A DNA stretch of 64,000 nt from Balanoglossus misakiensis (Eukaryota; Hemichordata), in assembly GCA_040954595.2 (NCBI GenBank), contig CM082582.2, positions 6,262,001 through 6,326,000 on the forward strand. The letters are read 5' to 3'. Shown here piece by piece: positions 48,485 to 62,247 of this stretch. The notes under the pieces were generated by a model. The model had not been told where the DNA came from. It saw nothing but the letters and a program-made list of their open reading frames with translations, and ran no database searches. The stretch's first letter is position 1; every line of letters begins with the position of its first letter. Both the position numbers and the translations under genes were made by a program.

Positions 48485-50092
48485 ATGTCTGTCACGACTC
48501 GAGGAAACAAGAAAAGTACTATAAACGCGGCCAAAAGTGACACGGCGGCGGAGAAACACTTGCCAACTCACGACGAACGTCTGTGCATCGAAGCCCTGCT
48601 CGACTGCAGCGACCGAGCTGAGGATCTTGTTGACACCATTTGTTGTGATGATTGGGCGGAAGCTACCGTCGGGTGGAAAGCGACCGTTCCCAATCCGAAA
48701 TTTGTGATCCAGAACCCGATTCCCGTCAAGCGGAGGAAAGACGATGACGATCGGGACGAGCCGAAAGCAGGTAAACATCGCTCGCCGTATGACGGCAATC
48801 CGCAGCGGGGCAAAAATGGAAACACGGCTACGTACAGGTACACAACGAGAAATAAAACTCAAACCCGGCCGGCGAAACCGGTTGAGCAACTGTCAGCCCC
48901 CAAAAGGCCGCCCGATGCGGCACTTCAACAGCACATCAACAAAGTGAAAGAACACTTGGAGATAGCCTTCAAAAACAGAGATCATTCTGATGTGAGCCTC
49001 GGCAGTCAGAAAATCAACGAGAAACTTGTCGCCGAGTTCCTGGGTGATTTACTTCGAAGTGAGGAGCTCGATAAGGAAACTGGGCAATCGCTACAGACTT
49101 TCGCAATATTAAACGCGGCTGGGAAAACAAGCGGGGAAGTTTCGGATACATCGAAAATGGAAGTATCGGGAAATGGCAAAAAGGTCGACAAAGGACAACA
49201 AGGAATGGAAAATGGGAGAGAAGACAAGCAAGGGACGGATCCAAAATTGAAAGATAAGACAGCAGACGACAAATCACTTGCCAGTAGTGGCAGTGATGTG
49301 ACGTTGATTGTTGAAAATACAAGGATTCGCGCAATGCAACAACTTTGCTCTAAACATGAGGCGGGCATGAAAAAAGAAAAAGAATTAGATTTACTGGACA
49401 AAATAAACAGGCGATTGGACGAATCGCTTGCCGAGAATGACCAATACACGGTCAGACTGAAGAAAAAGTCAGCATATACTGCTGAAAGTGGGAAACTGAA
49501 TTCCCGCAGCTACGAAAAGTTCCCCGCATTTACAATTATGCCTGCTGAGCAGGGATTGAAACCACTGAGGAAACTGACACCGTCGCAGAGGAAAGCCTCG
49601 GATGATAACGACGTCATGGCGAAGATGCTGAAGAGCGAGAGTGAGGTCGATTTGAGGGGTCACGTTGCGAGTGCCCCCAGCGCCATCGCCTCTTCGGGTG
49701 TGAGCAGTTCACTGTCCTGTACCATGTCCACTGACGCGCTGGACCGGTATAACCAAAACTCCACTCCCTCGCCGAACAATAACTTCATGACGAAGGGCAT
49801 CAACGGGAAGAGCATCTCCAAAATCCCGGCGCTGCTGAAAAACAGTCCGTACGCACAACCGGTGGTGTTCACCGACAGAGACAGGAAGAAGGTGAACGTG
49901 CGGCCCAGGAAAGTGGCCTCCATATCCACGCCCAACAACTCCGAGGGTCTGAGCCCCAGGCCGCTGGGGGACCCGGTCATGGCACCCAGGCACATCCAAG
50001 ACAGGAACACCACCACCATAGCCACGGAGCTATTGCCAGGTATTGACGGACGCAAAATGGCAGTGCCACTCATGACACAGAGACTATTGTAG
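48485..50092 (+). CDS. Long intronless or two-exon ORF, unrecognised disordered protein
   Basis: An open frame of 535 residues from an ATG with A at -3. The first 75 residues look ordered (ERLCIEALLDCSDRAEDLVD, CCDDWAEATVGWKATVPNPK) and are followed by a basic stretch (VKRRKDDDD). The middle holds a helical segment (residues about 150-210, INEKLVAEFLGDLLRSEELD) and a coiled-coil-like stretch near 300 (KEKELDLLDKINRRLDESLA). The rest is rich in Ser, Lys, Asp and Pro, suggesting disorder, with a more conserved-looking tail (SISKIPALLKNSPYAQPVVF). I do not recognise it. The ORF may not end at 50092: a CAG|GTATTG donor after 50039 joins in phase to an open exon at 51845-51966, replacing the last 17 residues with 40 others (558 in all). 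Which form is real cannot be settled here. Confidence 0.8.
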   Translation: MSVTTRGNKKSTINAAKSDTAAEKHLPTHDERLCIEALLDCSDRAEDLVDTICCDDWAEATVGWKATVPNPKFVIQNPIPVKRRKDDDDRDEPKAGKHRSPYDGNPQRGKNGNTATYRYTTRNKTQTRPAKPVEQLSAPKRPPDAALQQHINKVKEHLEIAFKNRDHSDVSLGSQKINEKLVAEFLGDLLRSEELDKETGQSLQTFAILNAAGKTSGEVSDTSKMEVSGNGKKVDKGQQGMENGREDKQGTDPKLKDKTADDKSLASSGSDVTLIVENTRIRAMQQLCSKHEAGMKKEKELDLLDKINRRLDESLAENDQYTVRLKKKSAYTAESGKLNSRSYEKFPAFTIMPAEQGLKPLRKLTPSQRKASDDNDVMAKMLKSESEVDLRGHVASAPSAIASSGVSSSLSCTMSTDALDRYNQNSTPSPNNNFMTKGINGKSISKIPALLKNSPYAQPVVFTDRDRKKVNVRPRKVASISTPNNSEGLSPRPLGDPVMAPRHIQDRNTTTIATELLPGIDGRKMAVPLMTQRLL

Positions 50093-51844
50093 AGTTTCTG
50101 TTTGTTTATCCTTGAAAAAAAAACGCAATACACAAAACCCTTGTACCTCTACTGGACATTACTACAACATGTATGTTTCTTTGTTGACAAGGAAGAGACA
50201 AACTTGGCGTCCACTTCCCAAATATTTTGGGTGATAATCGTGCAGTGCCTCACAAAGATGCACCATTTCCTGCACGCACCTGGTGTACACATGGTTTTCT
50301 ATGTCTTACACAGTTTTAAATAGTGGGCCTTGGTATTTGTTGATGTGTGATCACTTCATGACCAACAGCCATTCCAAAGCCTTAGTTCACATACATCCCT
50401 GTAATTCTTCTATAACTATATCTGTCAGTATGCCCTCTAACAAACTTGATTTTTGAAGGAAAAATACTTTTAGTTAGTTTAGTTTGAAGAATAGTATAAA
50501 TTTCTTTGTGTCAGCCTGTATCTTCTTTACATGCAAAATGAAAAATTAAATTTTTATCTCAGTAGCATATGTCTTATTGGCCTGGGGTTGCACTTGTTTG
50601 GTTTCATTGCTCTGTAAATTACCAAAGTGTTGAAATCAAATCTTCAGGTAAAATAACTCAGGTTCTATAACTTCTTTGTCCTATGTATGTCATAAACTCA
50701 TATGTATGTGGAATTTTAAATTATCCATAAGTGAGATGACTGCCAGCTGTCTCCATAATGTATTTTGTTTAGCTGTGAACTGGTCTAAACCTATACTATG
50801 TCATGCCATGACTACCCTGCTAGAATGTGATCCCGTATGTAGAATCACCCAAACTGACATCATTATTTGTACATGTCCCAGAACTACACATTGCAGAGGT
50901 CCAAATTGTCCAGCATTATGATAATGTGCATTGCAGCAATGTTCATGATGAACCTGCAACCAAATTTTTTTTTTAATTGAAAAATACAGAATACAGTTTT
51001 GTAATTTTTTTACCAGTTGGAAATCCACACTGTATTCCCAGCCCACTTTTTGTGGTTTAAAATATAAAGCTTGTATTTTTTACTGGACTTGAGGGTGTAA
51101 AGTTTTATTAGGTGAAATCAATACATGGAGGGTACTATGTAATCTGTGTTCTGTTGAAACCCCCAAAGATAATAGCGTGTAATTTAAAGAATATCAAATG
51201 CACCATCTCATTAGCTACAGTGGGTGATATAATGTAGTCATTATCATAAACCTCCTATCTGGTATTTACGAAAAATAGTCCCTGGCATATTTTTCACTTG
51301 TTTGTCACAAGCAAAGGGGCAAAGTCACAATCTATGGACAATAGTACATACTTTTGATTCATGTGAGCAAGTTTATCTGCTTAGGAAATGTTGACTTATC
51401 AGTTGTCAGCCTAGGAACACCAACTTTGAAGTACTTTGAAGTCACCAGTGATAATTTCCGACGGGTTCAATAAATTATGTCGTTGAATTCCTGACAATCA
51501 TCCAAAAGTTCTGCAACCAGACTGTGGGTAGAACTCTCCTTCATGTTTTACCAAGAGTAAACATCTAAAATTGATTTGAAAATCAACCAGGGATAGTGAC
51601 TTTGTCCTTTGAGTGTAGGTAATCTGACACATTTCACAAATATTAAACATTTGTGTGCTAAACTAACATCACAGTGTCAATAAAAGAGAACAGAATAATT
51701 TGATTTATATAACTTTGTCAAAAAAGTAAACTCATGTACATGAAAATATCCTTTCTCGGTGTATTTCATAATGTTGGCCTCATAATTCTCAAACATGTAT
51801 TTATGTTTAATATCTTCTATTTCTGTACCATATCTTGGGTTTAG

Positions 51845-51966
51845 ACGCCGCTGTTCTCAATATGAGTGGTGTGCTGGACGGAAAAGGTTTCGTAAATGGT
51901 GAGGAAAGCGTTTCCGTGACAATCAGTGTGAAGTTTTCGTACTCGCACGGCATCTCAAGGAAATGA
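51845..51966 (+). CDS. Possible alternative last exon of the 48.5-kb gene
   Basis: A fair acceptor (pyrimidine-rich, ending GGGTTTAG) is followed by an open frame that matches the phase left by a donor after 50039. It encodes Asp plus 39 residues (beginning AAVLNMSGVLDGKGFVNGEE) and a stop. The same stretch is also open in a second frame up to a TGG TGA, so the frame is not certain. The intron would be 1.8 kb. Evidence is phase and splice consensus only. Confidence 0.4.
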
Positions 51967-54900
51967 GAAAAGTCATGATGCTGTACAAGATGCTGTATGT
52001 GTTAATTAAATTTTGCTGATTTGAGACCGTCAGTCAGGTTAACTTGGAGACAAGGCCAGTCTACATTTTTGTTTCCAGACTCTTTTCATGACGCATAGTA
52101 CAGATTCTGTGATCAATGCACAGAATTAAAAAGAAAAATCAATAATCTTTGTGTGATCAGCAATTCACATACAACTCACCGAGTCCCAATGGTTCGCGCA
52201 TATCAGGTTACCGTGGGGGTAACTCATAAATTTTCATGCCCGTGCCTGCCCATTCCAAAGTTCGAAATCATCTTAGAAACACAAGTACACTTGATAAATA
52301 CCATGTCTGCTGTTGCTTGGACAAGTATACAAATAATACACCACTTCAGAAGTTTTGCATTAGCGCACAGGCTGTGGTGAGGGTTATATACTCGAAATTG
52401 TGACCCCCCTGACAACCTGTGTGAGTATGGAACGGGATATGTTTACTCTCTTGGCAAAACATGAAAACGGGTTGTCAAGTGAGTTTTTCGAAACCTGAAA
52501 ACTGTTCGAAATGTAAAAAGTGAAGTTTAATTGAGGGGATAATATATTTTTGATTCTTCAGCCTCCAAAATCAATACGATCAATAAGAAACTTGAGTTTA
52601 CCATATCGGTGGAAACAATACTGACACTGTGATATGCTGCCCAGACTTTTGATTGTATTGTATCTTGGATTGACTCCAAATTTCTACTTGAGACTGCATG
52701 GTCAACCAACTTTCCAATTGCATAACAGCCAAGTCTTTAAAAAATGAGGCAATTTTCCACCTGTAATATTACTCTGAAGGTATGCTGTAATTTGACTAAG
52801 TGGTCAAGACCTTTGTTGTTCATGATCCTAATATTATTTTGCAGTTCAGTACATTGCTGTGTAGCCACTGAACTGCCCAGAAATCAGCGGCATATTTGTT
52901 AGTACATATACATTGGAATTGGATAATATTTTCTTTGTCACAGTAAATCTAATGGATAAAGTTCAAATGGCAGAGGGTGTACATGCATGTGATGATGTAT
53001 CTAAGTTAAATCTCCTATCTTTACATGGCCAACAAATGCAAATATGTAATCAATTCCCGGCAAACACAACTCACTGTTTGTGTTGTGTCACAGCTGAGCT
53101 GCTCATAATTTCAAAGATTGCGAATTTTATTCTGATTTAATACCCAACTTTTTTTCTAGTTTGTTCCTCTTCTCTTAACCGCATACCTTCAGAACTCAGA
53201 AGTACCTGAAACCAAATTTTGTCAGTGTTGTTTTAGCCGCTCCCAGCAAGCTGGTGTTAAGAGAGGACATTGTTGACATACTATTGCAGACAGGGTTGGT
53301 GCGTCACCAGACAAAAGTGCATTCACTCACAATGGCCTGAGAAACAATTGTATTTGTACAACCGAAAGGTCTTGTGTGTAATCAAGCAGATCTAGATACT
53401 GCTTGCTTTACTGAAGTAGCCAAGACAGTTAAACAAAGCGATCGCTGTAACATTTCGAAAGGAGTTGTGAAATGACGTTCTTTGAATTGTCAAGTACTAC
53501 TACTAGCAAGAATGTGTACATGAACCGGTTTGTGGAGTAATTAATTGCAACATCTTGGTCCCTATAGTCCAAACCAATCAGCAACACTTTTCTGCATTTA
53601 CTACACTGGTTAAGAAATCCCATAATATGTATTATTATAAGTAAAGGCTCCTTAATGTATTTTACCTTACTTGTTCATTCATTTCTTTGAAATGTCATAC
53701 TTTTTTATCAATTTTCACCCTCAACCAGATTTACAGTGTTGGATGATCTTTGCATGAAATTTACAGAAGAAAGAAATAGAAGAAGCATTATCGTATTTTC
53801 TGTGTGTTTGCTCTCATTTTTACTTACCACAGTGATTTTGGTAAGGAACTGAATACATGGTCCCCGGAATGCGTGTTACACAGTGACCGACAAATTTGTG
53901 GGCCGCCTGTGTTACCTGTTGGTCTGTTTCAGTTGTACATGTACGTTCAAGAATGCTGGTTGCCATGGAGATAAAGGTTACATACACGAACTCAGTCTGC
54001 TTCATTTCACATTTTCAAGTCTGTGATATGAGCGCTGTGGAATATAAAAACATGGAAAACCATGAAATGGTCTGAAACATACCGTGGAAAATTGACACAC
54101 TGTTCCGAGAGAAATATTAGAAGTGAGTGACATGCCCCAAAGTACAGTGTTGACCTTGTCAGATTATTACACAGGCACTTGACTTTAAGCCTTCTCTAAG
54201 TGCGTGTCACACTTGACTGAGTACAAATTCTTCAATATTTATTCTGCACTAGTTCCTGCAGGATATCGCTAAAGAAAAGAGCACATTGGGGCATTTTGAT
54301 CGCGAGCAAATGACTGCTTTCAGATGCAGATGTGAAGAGGATCCAGGAAGGGGTGCTCGATATGTATAGGGTGGGGACAGAAAAAGGATCAACAAAAGCA
54401 GACGACTGCATGTCTTCAGGTGACTCACTCTGACCCTTACGCATCCATTATTGCCTGACCGGTAATTACATGTATGCATGCCCCACATATGACTTGTAAT
54501 TTTACCTCACTGTTGTTAGTTTGGTATGTGTAACTCTGGCATGGTGATACGTACGTAGGCAGGCCATGCAGGCCGGGTCAAAGGTTATCGCTCGTTGATG
54601 GGCGCCACCCACAGTACAGGTGCAGTATATACCTGTGCCTGCGCAAAGCTTTTGTTGTGTGTGGTGCATTGTTTTGTTGTGTACTCCATACAACTGGTAT
54701 CAATGGTATGATGTGTTGCCAAGTGTGCAAGGCAAAGCTAAACACCTTTATTCCGTGGTGTCGTTTTTCACCGCAACAGGAATTCGGAGGGAGGTAACAA
54801 ACGTCCCACTGCCTTTTGTGGCGTTAGCGAAGCATGCAAGGACAAAAACATGTAGATCGGTGCTAGATTTCTTTTCTACAATCAGAATCACAGCAAACAG

Positions 54901-57571
54901 ATTATTTGTTATGGGATATTGGCAGTGTAAATTCTGTCACAGTGACATACCCCACATAGGCCTATTTCACTGTAGTGGTATTGTCTGACAGACCGTTAAA
55001 TAAGCAACAAAAACTATACATACTAATGTAGGATAAGCGTGTGATTTTAAAAAGAGAATGGTTTGTAAAACACAAGAGACATAATAATAGTCGCACTGTA
55101 ATACAAAAGTCATGTGAGTTACTGTTTACATGATACAAAAAAGACATTGTTTTGGACGATATAGTTTCTTTGAACTCGTGCCAACGTTCCACGTCATATG
55201 TTTTGAACTAAAATGATGGGACGTTTGTACCCTGCATTTCTTCAAAGCCCGCAGTGTTGACAACTGAACTTAACTGCAGTACCCAAAGTTCACGAATATA
55301 AAATCTTCCAATTGAGACTGCGTGATTGTTGCTCGGTACAATCGACATGCTGCACCCAGCAAGATGATGATGAACGAAGCAAACACGCCTCGCGGAAGAT
55401 CTACAGCCTACAGGATTATTTCTGCTTGTCTGCGGTTTAAAAAAGTAATCTTGCTTCACCGTGATTGTGTCTGGTTGCGTGTAAATGTCGACAGATCAAT
55501 TTGACAGATTACGCTAAGATTTAATTTAGATAGGATTTAGTCGGTAGCCTTGAAAACCGCAACGCATTGCCGCTTCCTCCAGTACTTCCTAGCCACAGAC
55601 TTACTGTGGGTAACCCAGCAAGGAGTTCTTATGCTGGGTTTAAATATAGGTTTACTGTATTTGCTTTTGACTGTACATACTCAGTATATCAATCTTTGAG
55701 AGTATTAATTGGGATTTCTTGTGCCTGAGAGCCTCTGCTTGTTTTTCCCAGGCAAGTCTCCATGGTGGGGTTATTAAGTATTTAGAACTCAAGCGGGTTT
55801 TAGAGCATTGTACGTACGTGCGCGACTCATTCATCTTTGTCAGAAAACGACTTCCTAGTATTCGCCATTTCCTGAGGAAATTGATCAAACTGCGTCCATC
55901 TGCGGTCGATTCTGAAGGCGAAATGTGACAATTATTAAGAATTTATTGATTTCAGACAAAGGCGGGATCCGAACACTCAATTTGCGTCATAGAAACAGTT
56001 TTTCGTACCTTCGTCGTTTGTGAAAATACAGGAATCGTAAAACTGCACATTTCGGTCAGTAGACATTTGCAATTGTGTTCTATTTCTATATAATATATAC
56101 ACTGGTATCTACCATTATGAAACTGCCAACGAAATAAGTTCCCAACATTTTTACAGCAATATCTCATCACAGTCAATATTTTCCACCAATGTGATTATTT
56201 TTTAATTTAATAAACAGTAACTGTAACTTGTTCCTTTGATTCTCTGAATTTCCCAGTCAAAAACTACTTTAATACATATTGAACATGTTTTTGTTAAAAA
56301 AAAATCATTCCTCACATAGAGTTGATCATTTAGATTATCGACCGAAAAAGTTAAAGACTTTACCTCCACCGCTTCAGCCGATTCTCTTGAGAAAGTGCAA
56401 GATGATTTGCTTACGAAACCAACTTAGATTTAAGTGAAGATGAGATATTACGAGTGAATGCTGTGAAAAGTGGGAAATACATTGAATAAAGCAGGTCGAT
56501 TAACCAACCCTGCAGCGTTTGTGACGTACACCCAGATTCAATCTTTGAACACACTTCTTTCTTTAACTTCCATTGAAAAGCACCCAGAATGAATGCTGAT
56601 TTCTCATTTAGGGACTAAAGCTGATCGATAATGGTTTCACAGCTCGATGCTTTGCTCCTTAGTTTTTGCTACAAAGAGAAGGAAGCACGGAATTAATTAC
56701 CCACTATTTACCCAGGTATTTAATCATGAATGCGCTCTTACTTGCGCGATTCAATCACGCTTTGCGCAAACTGTAATGCTACACGGCTTGGATCCCGATT
56801 AATCCGTGCACGAAATTAATTTGTGGCATGAAAAGATTTCAAGTAAAGCGTCCGAAGCGACAGAGAAAATTGGTGCATTTAGCCACGGTATTTGCCCACT
56901 TCAAGTATACAGCTAAATTGCATTTCCATTCAAAACTAATATTACGTTGATAAGGTCATATTGGAAATTAAAAACTGAAATTACATATTGCCGTAAAAGT
57001 GTGTTAAAGCAGCACTCCAGTTCCTTGAAGTGCTACAACATAAATTTACGTAACTGTGCGGAGGATTAAAGGTCCTACTTGGCGGCCAGTAAAATAATCT
57101 ATGGTCTTTAAATAATATTGAAAGGATTTTAAAGATTTCTTGAAAAAACACTCTGCATTTGTAAACACAGGATTGTACATATACGTCAAAACATACATAT
57201 AACTGTTGTGTAAGACCTGACTTGGAGACCTGCCCCTCTGGATAAAAACTCTTGAGAACGGGGGCTTCAGTATACAGAACGTTCAATTGCTGCAGTGTCC
57301 AGGTGACCATGCGGAGGTCAACCTTGTACCTGTGTTGTCAGATTCCTCGGGTACCACACCATTATGCAATGTGACATGCTTGGTTGCGTCTAAAGAGAGC
57401 TTTGTCAGGCTTTCAATTTGAGCCATTCAGCTTGGTCGGTTCAAATACTATTGATCGCTTAGAATGCGCGAATATTGATCGCACTCTAGGCAATTGAACA
57501 CCACGGGCTGACTCGCGCCTCGGCAGTGAATGCGTCGTATATCGGCTGGTTGCGTCCACGGTGTAAACAAC

Positions 57572-57753
57572 TTAAAGGTATACGGTCACCTATACAAATT
57601 TAGCCACAGTTACCATGGTAAATTGAGATCTAACCAATCACAGATTTTCAGTGGGTGGCACACGCGAAAATAAAGCGTTCTTTAGAACACTCAAATACGC
57701 CATTTCAACTATATATGGCGATATGTAAATTGGAGGTGACCGTATACCTTTAA
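57572..57753. mobile_element. Small TTAA-flanked inverted-repeat element (MITE-like), copy 2
   Basis: Both ends read TTAA followed by AGGTATACGGTCACCT, a perfect 16-base terminal inverted repeat. The element is 182 bp and has no coding capacity. Its inside matches copy 1 (1394-1588) in reverse orientation. The perfect ends suggest more recent movement than copy 1. TTAA flanks suggest a piggyBac-like source (inference). Confidence 0.85.
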
Positions 57754-58379
57754 ACATTGGCTTAAATCTAGATTTAACGAGACAAATTATTTACCATGAC
57801 ATCAATCGGAAAGCAAGTGGGTTAATATTTCAAGGTGATCAAAAACGAAGAATGATTAATAAAAATTAGAAATGTTCAAAATGATATTTGATGCCATATT
57901 TTTCTTCATAAAGATTGTTTCTGGTTGAAGTTTAATCTCGCCTACACAAAGCTACTGTACAAATATTTACACTTTGACATTTTAAATACAAAAAGACCTT
58001 TCATCTGATTGATTATTGCTTCAGGGAGAAACGACCTCTAGGTCAAAGTAGAAATAAAAAAGTATTTTATTATGTCTATTAAATGGGCGACTGATGGGCT
58101 AAGAGCTTGTTCTGGTTAAGACGCAGAGAAGTCAAGGTGGTTATATCTCCTTGCTGTGTGAGGAACATTTCAGACAAAAAGATTTTGATGTACAGTACTA
58201 AATTCTAGAAACCCGTCCATACCGAACATTCTTTCCTGTTAATATTCCCAATCTATATTTTATGGTTTGTATTACATTCTGTTCATGTTGTTATGAAGTG
58301 ATATTGGGCAGTTGTGTAATTTTGATGGTAATAGCAACAGAATGAAACTGACAATGGTATTGCCATTAATGAGGAATAG

Positions 58380-58402
58380 AGGAGGAGGAGGAGGAGGAGG
58401 AA
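58380..58402. repeat. Short (GGA)n repeat
   Basis: Seven to eight GGA triplets followed by related purine-rich and GAT-rich simple sequence to about 58450. No coding role is visible. Confidence 0.9.
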
Positions 58403-61400
58403 GAGAAAGAGTTGATGACGATAACGATAATGATGATTGTGATGATGATGGCGGATGCGACAGAAAATAAACATAAACTCTTATTGTCAACCGAGTCCAT
58501 TATTGACAAGCATAGCCACTTGTGTATATACACACCACATCACGAGACCTTGACAGTTTCATTCCATCTGGGAATCCTTGAATAGAACTCAGTAATTGCA
58601 ATTTTGACATATCCTAACGAGCAAATTATAGTTTTTATCAACAGCTCGAGGCCACTTAATTTATCTTTCCTCAACACGAAACCTTGATGTGAAACCTTCC
58701 AAGATTAAGTCCAGAAAAAGATATTAATAAATAAACGAAGACATTAAAATTGTGACCCCACATCAAGTATACGTTTATAAGGGAATAATGCAAATTATGG
58801 GTTAGTTACTATGGCAATGGAAATATCTGTGTGTGTGAGAGAGAGATGAAAATTCTCCAATCTCAATGATCAAGAGTTGTTATGTAATGGCGCCGATACT
58901 GAATTGCAAACTCGAGAAATTCATGGCTACGCAATTATCTCAATGTAACCTATTTTTAGATCGATTTCATTGCTGAGTTTGAGAGTTGATCAAGTGGCCT
59001 CACGCTTGTAGAAATGAATGTTCAGCTTTAAGAGGAATTACTGCGACTGATCAGAAACCAAGGTTTAACTAATTAATCCAGTTTCTGCGCACAAATATAA
59101 ACCCATCACAAACGTCAATGAATACCTCATTTCCGCACTTTCAGTTTAAGAAAAGAACCACCACTTTCGCTGATGTCGTATATGAATGAAATTTAGATTA
59201 AATTTACCGTTACTAACAACTTAACCTAATCCAATCTATTTTGCAGGAACAAATTTTACGGGTGAATTTCATTAGAGGATATTACAAAAAAGATCTGCGT
59301 GGAGCCTTCAATCGCTATAAAGGCACAGCAAACAGTGATTTTTTCCGCCTCATCATTAACAGACGATGTTGAATATTCCTATCGATTAGTGGTTGCTATG
59401 ACAACTGTTCATTATGACTTTTTCATCGCATCTTCCATCACGATCTTTTTTCACCACTCACTGAGTGTTGACATTTGGAGTTGCTATCCTACAACCGAAC
59501 ACAGAGGGCAACCTCGCCGTGGGACAAAAGTTCAGATTAAGATCTTCTTGACAAAAGGCCGCTGAATGAAAGAACGGACAGATATCTGAATATAAATGGA
59601 TAGAACACATGAAGTGTGCATCCTATTATCGACAAATGAAAACCTTGACACAGTGAAGATTCTATGACCCCCCCCCCCACCCCACGATGGTATTTATAGA
59701 TTTTATGAATTTTCTTGTCGGGCAGTCTTATCATATGTACGTATTTTTAAAGATTTTTTGAAGATTTGTCAGAATGGTGAAATATTAGTAAAAAACGTCA
59801 CTCTGTGATTTTCATGCTGCGCGTTGCTAAGCAGGCAAAAATATTGTTTTCCAATATGGCATCTACAAAAATACATTTTTTGGCAAAACAAGGAAAGATG
59901 CTGTCTTGAGAGATGGAAATCAACTTCAAGCAACCAGTTTTTGCTAAACAACAGCAATACAACCCTTTTAGCTATGCTCCATTTGAAAAGCGATATCGTG
60001 GAGAGAAGCGGTATTACATTTGCATAGCCTTGTCACAATTTGTTCAGTGATGATGCACAGGTACTGGGGTAAATTTGTTTTTCAACAAAGTCATCAAAAA
60101 GATCTCTCTGCTCTTTGATACCCCAGGCGGTGTTGTATTATGCTCGGTTGCCAGGCAACGTCGCAAACTGCAGCTATTGATGAAAAATTTAGCAGCTCAA
60201 TTCACAGATTACTGTTATCTGCTGCAGCCAGTATATACGTATGTGTGTCTATTTTTGGCATCAAGTTGGAACGGGCCACGGTTTCCTAGTAACCCCTTTG
60301 TTGGTTGGTGCTCTGTACTGCAATATGTATGATCACTGTGCAAGTCATAAACAGTGGCCGTGCTCGTCAACACAGAGATCCCAAGGACTTTATTTTTGAC
60401 AGTCAAATAATATTTTCAACCAAGGTGTCGCACACCACTAATGGGGAAATCTTAAAAATCCACGGGCTCGCTTATTGCTGCATTTTTCTATGACACTGCC
60501 CACCCCTATCAACCAATGCACTAGCCTACTCAGCTCATTGAAAGTAATGAGGTTAAACCACAGCTTACGGATGAATGGGGCGATGTTGACCCTGGGGTGA
60601 TGACTTCTCAGAACGCAATGATAGCTTCCGTGGGTGCAGAACTAAATTCAAGAAATCCAATTAACTCTTTCCAACACATCATTTAGAAGTTGTGACCCGA
60701 GTGTAAAATACTAAAAAAATTGACAGTTCATTCCAGATCCACAGTTCTTGACTGTAGAATGTTTGAAGGTAAGCCTTGATCCTGGCCTTCAGTGATTGAC
60801 ACTTCAAACAGAAAAAGCAATTGCTGATACACGAAACAATCAGAAACCAGTCATATCACACATGAATTTACAACTGGTATTATTTTAATTTTTGTAACAA
60901 AAAACAAACTCTGTCTCTATCTCAGGTCGATATGCCTTTCTCTAGTTCTTTTAACCCTTACACCACCATTTCCCTTTGCAGAGGCCGACATTGCCACAGA
61001 AAACAATGGATTTTGTCCAAACCACAGAAATGTACATGTTTTCACATCCTCGACATATTTTTAAGCTAATGAAATGTTGAACATTTAAACCCCTTGGGGA
61101 AAACTGCATGAATACCACGGTGTTTTCTCGTCAACATCCACTCAATGCAATGTAATATGACGCCTTCTTCAATATTTATAGAGTGAAGTCCTTAGAATTG
61201 CTGTATTTCTTGACACAAAGAGTCTGTGAACAGTGTCTTGGGGGAGGGGGGGAGGGGCAAACCCTCTGTCCTTCCAATGTGATGAGCGCCAACAGACATT
61301 TCAATTCCTCTGAGATTCTGATTCCATATTAAATTATTCATATTTGACATAGCTATTAAGATGACAGCAATTAAATAAATGGCATCAATTTAATAATTGA

Positions 61401-62247
61401 TATACCGGCATCTTCTGTGTGTTATATAATCCCCCCCCCCCATCCCGATATGGTTTCTTCTAGTTCTTCGTCCTCTGAGAATTTGGCACAAGATATTACC
61501 TGCAGAACTGCACCCTGTGACCAAACAACACTTATCACACTGAAGAAACTATCATCTTAGGAGGTCAAGGGACGGTGTAAATGGGTAGACTGAGTACATA
61601 GACTTTGAATAGAAACACTTGAAGGGAAAAGGGAGCACTGTGTTTACGCGCATCTCTAAATCATTTCAAAACCCACTTTGTCAAACTTCACATATTTGTA
61701 TTCAATTGGCACTCAAATGTACAGTATTTGCAATTCTCATAAATCCTCTAATGGTTGGCTGGTGTTATTTCTTGCTTTGTGTTTGTGAGTGTGGATGAGA
61801 ATATGAATGTAGCCCTACATGATGTGGCAGCCATCTTGTTGTTTTTTCATCTCCAGAGTTTATCCAACAGACCCCAAGGCTGCAGCTCTTTCCTCCTGAA
61901 CTGACCTTCACATGTGTGTGAAGTCAATCTCTAAAAAGACAAATCATCTTCTTAGGATCAGCGACTGCAATGATAACAGACTTTAGATGCCGCCTGTTGT
62001 TCATGTGACATGCTGGCAACAATTGCAAATATGCTCTCTCTCAGAAACATACTTGACCTGAAAATGCTCAATTAAACACTGAAAGGATTTTTCAGCCTTC
62101 TGAATCCTTTTTGTTGTAACAAATCTTCAATCCTATAAGTTGCTGCTACTGAGGTGTTTACAGGAAAAAGAACAGATGATTTTAACGAAAGTATTGATTT
62201 TTATGACTGGAATAAAACTGATCTGTGAGACCGTGACAATGCGATTT

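Larger units (their letters stand above)
50093..62247. other. Long stretch without a supported gene
   Basis: About 12 kb with no recognisable coding exon except the possible last exon at 51845-51966. The first 1.6 kb may be 3' untranslated sequence of the upstream ORF (AATAAA-type hexamers near 51468 and 51677). It also holds the small inverted-repeat element at 57572-57753, a GGA-triplet run near 58380-58402, and poly-C tracts near 59668 and 61431. The right end should contain the 3' untranslated region of ATMIN. Confidence 0.5.

Noticed and set aside
54620-54988. 122-residue plus-strand ORF
   Set aside because: No domain, no splice partner, and composition like the surrounding non-coding DNA.
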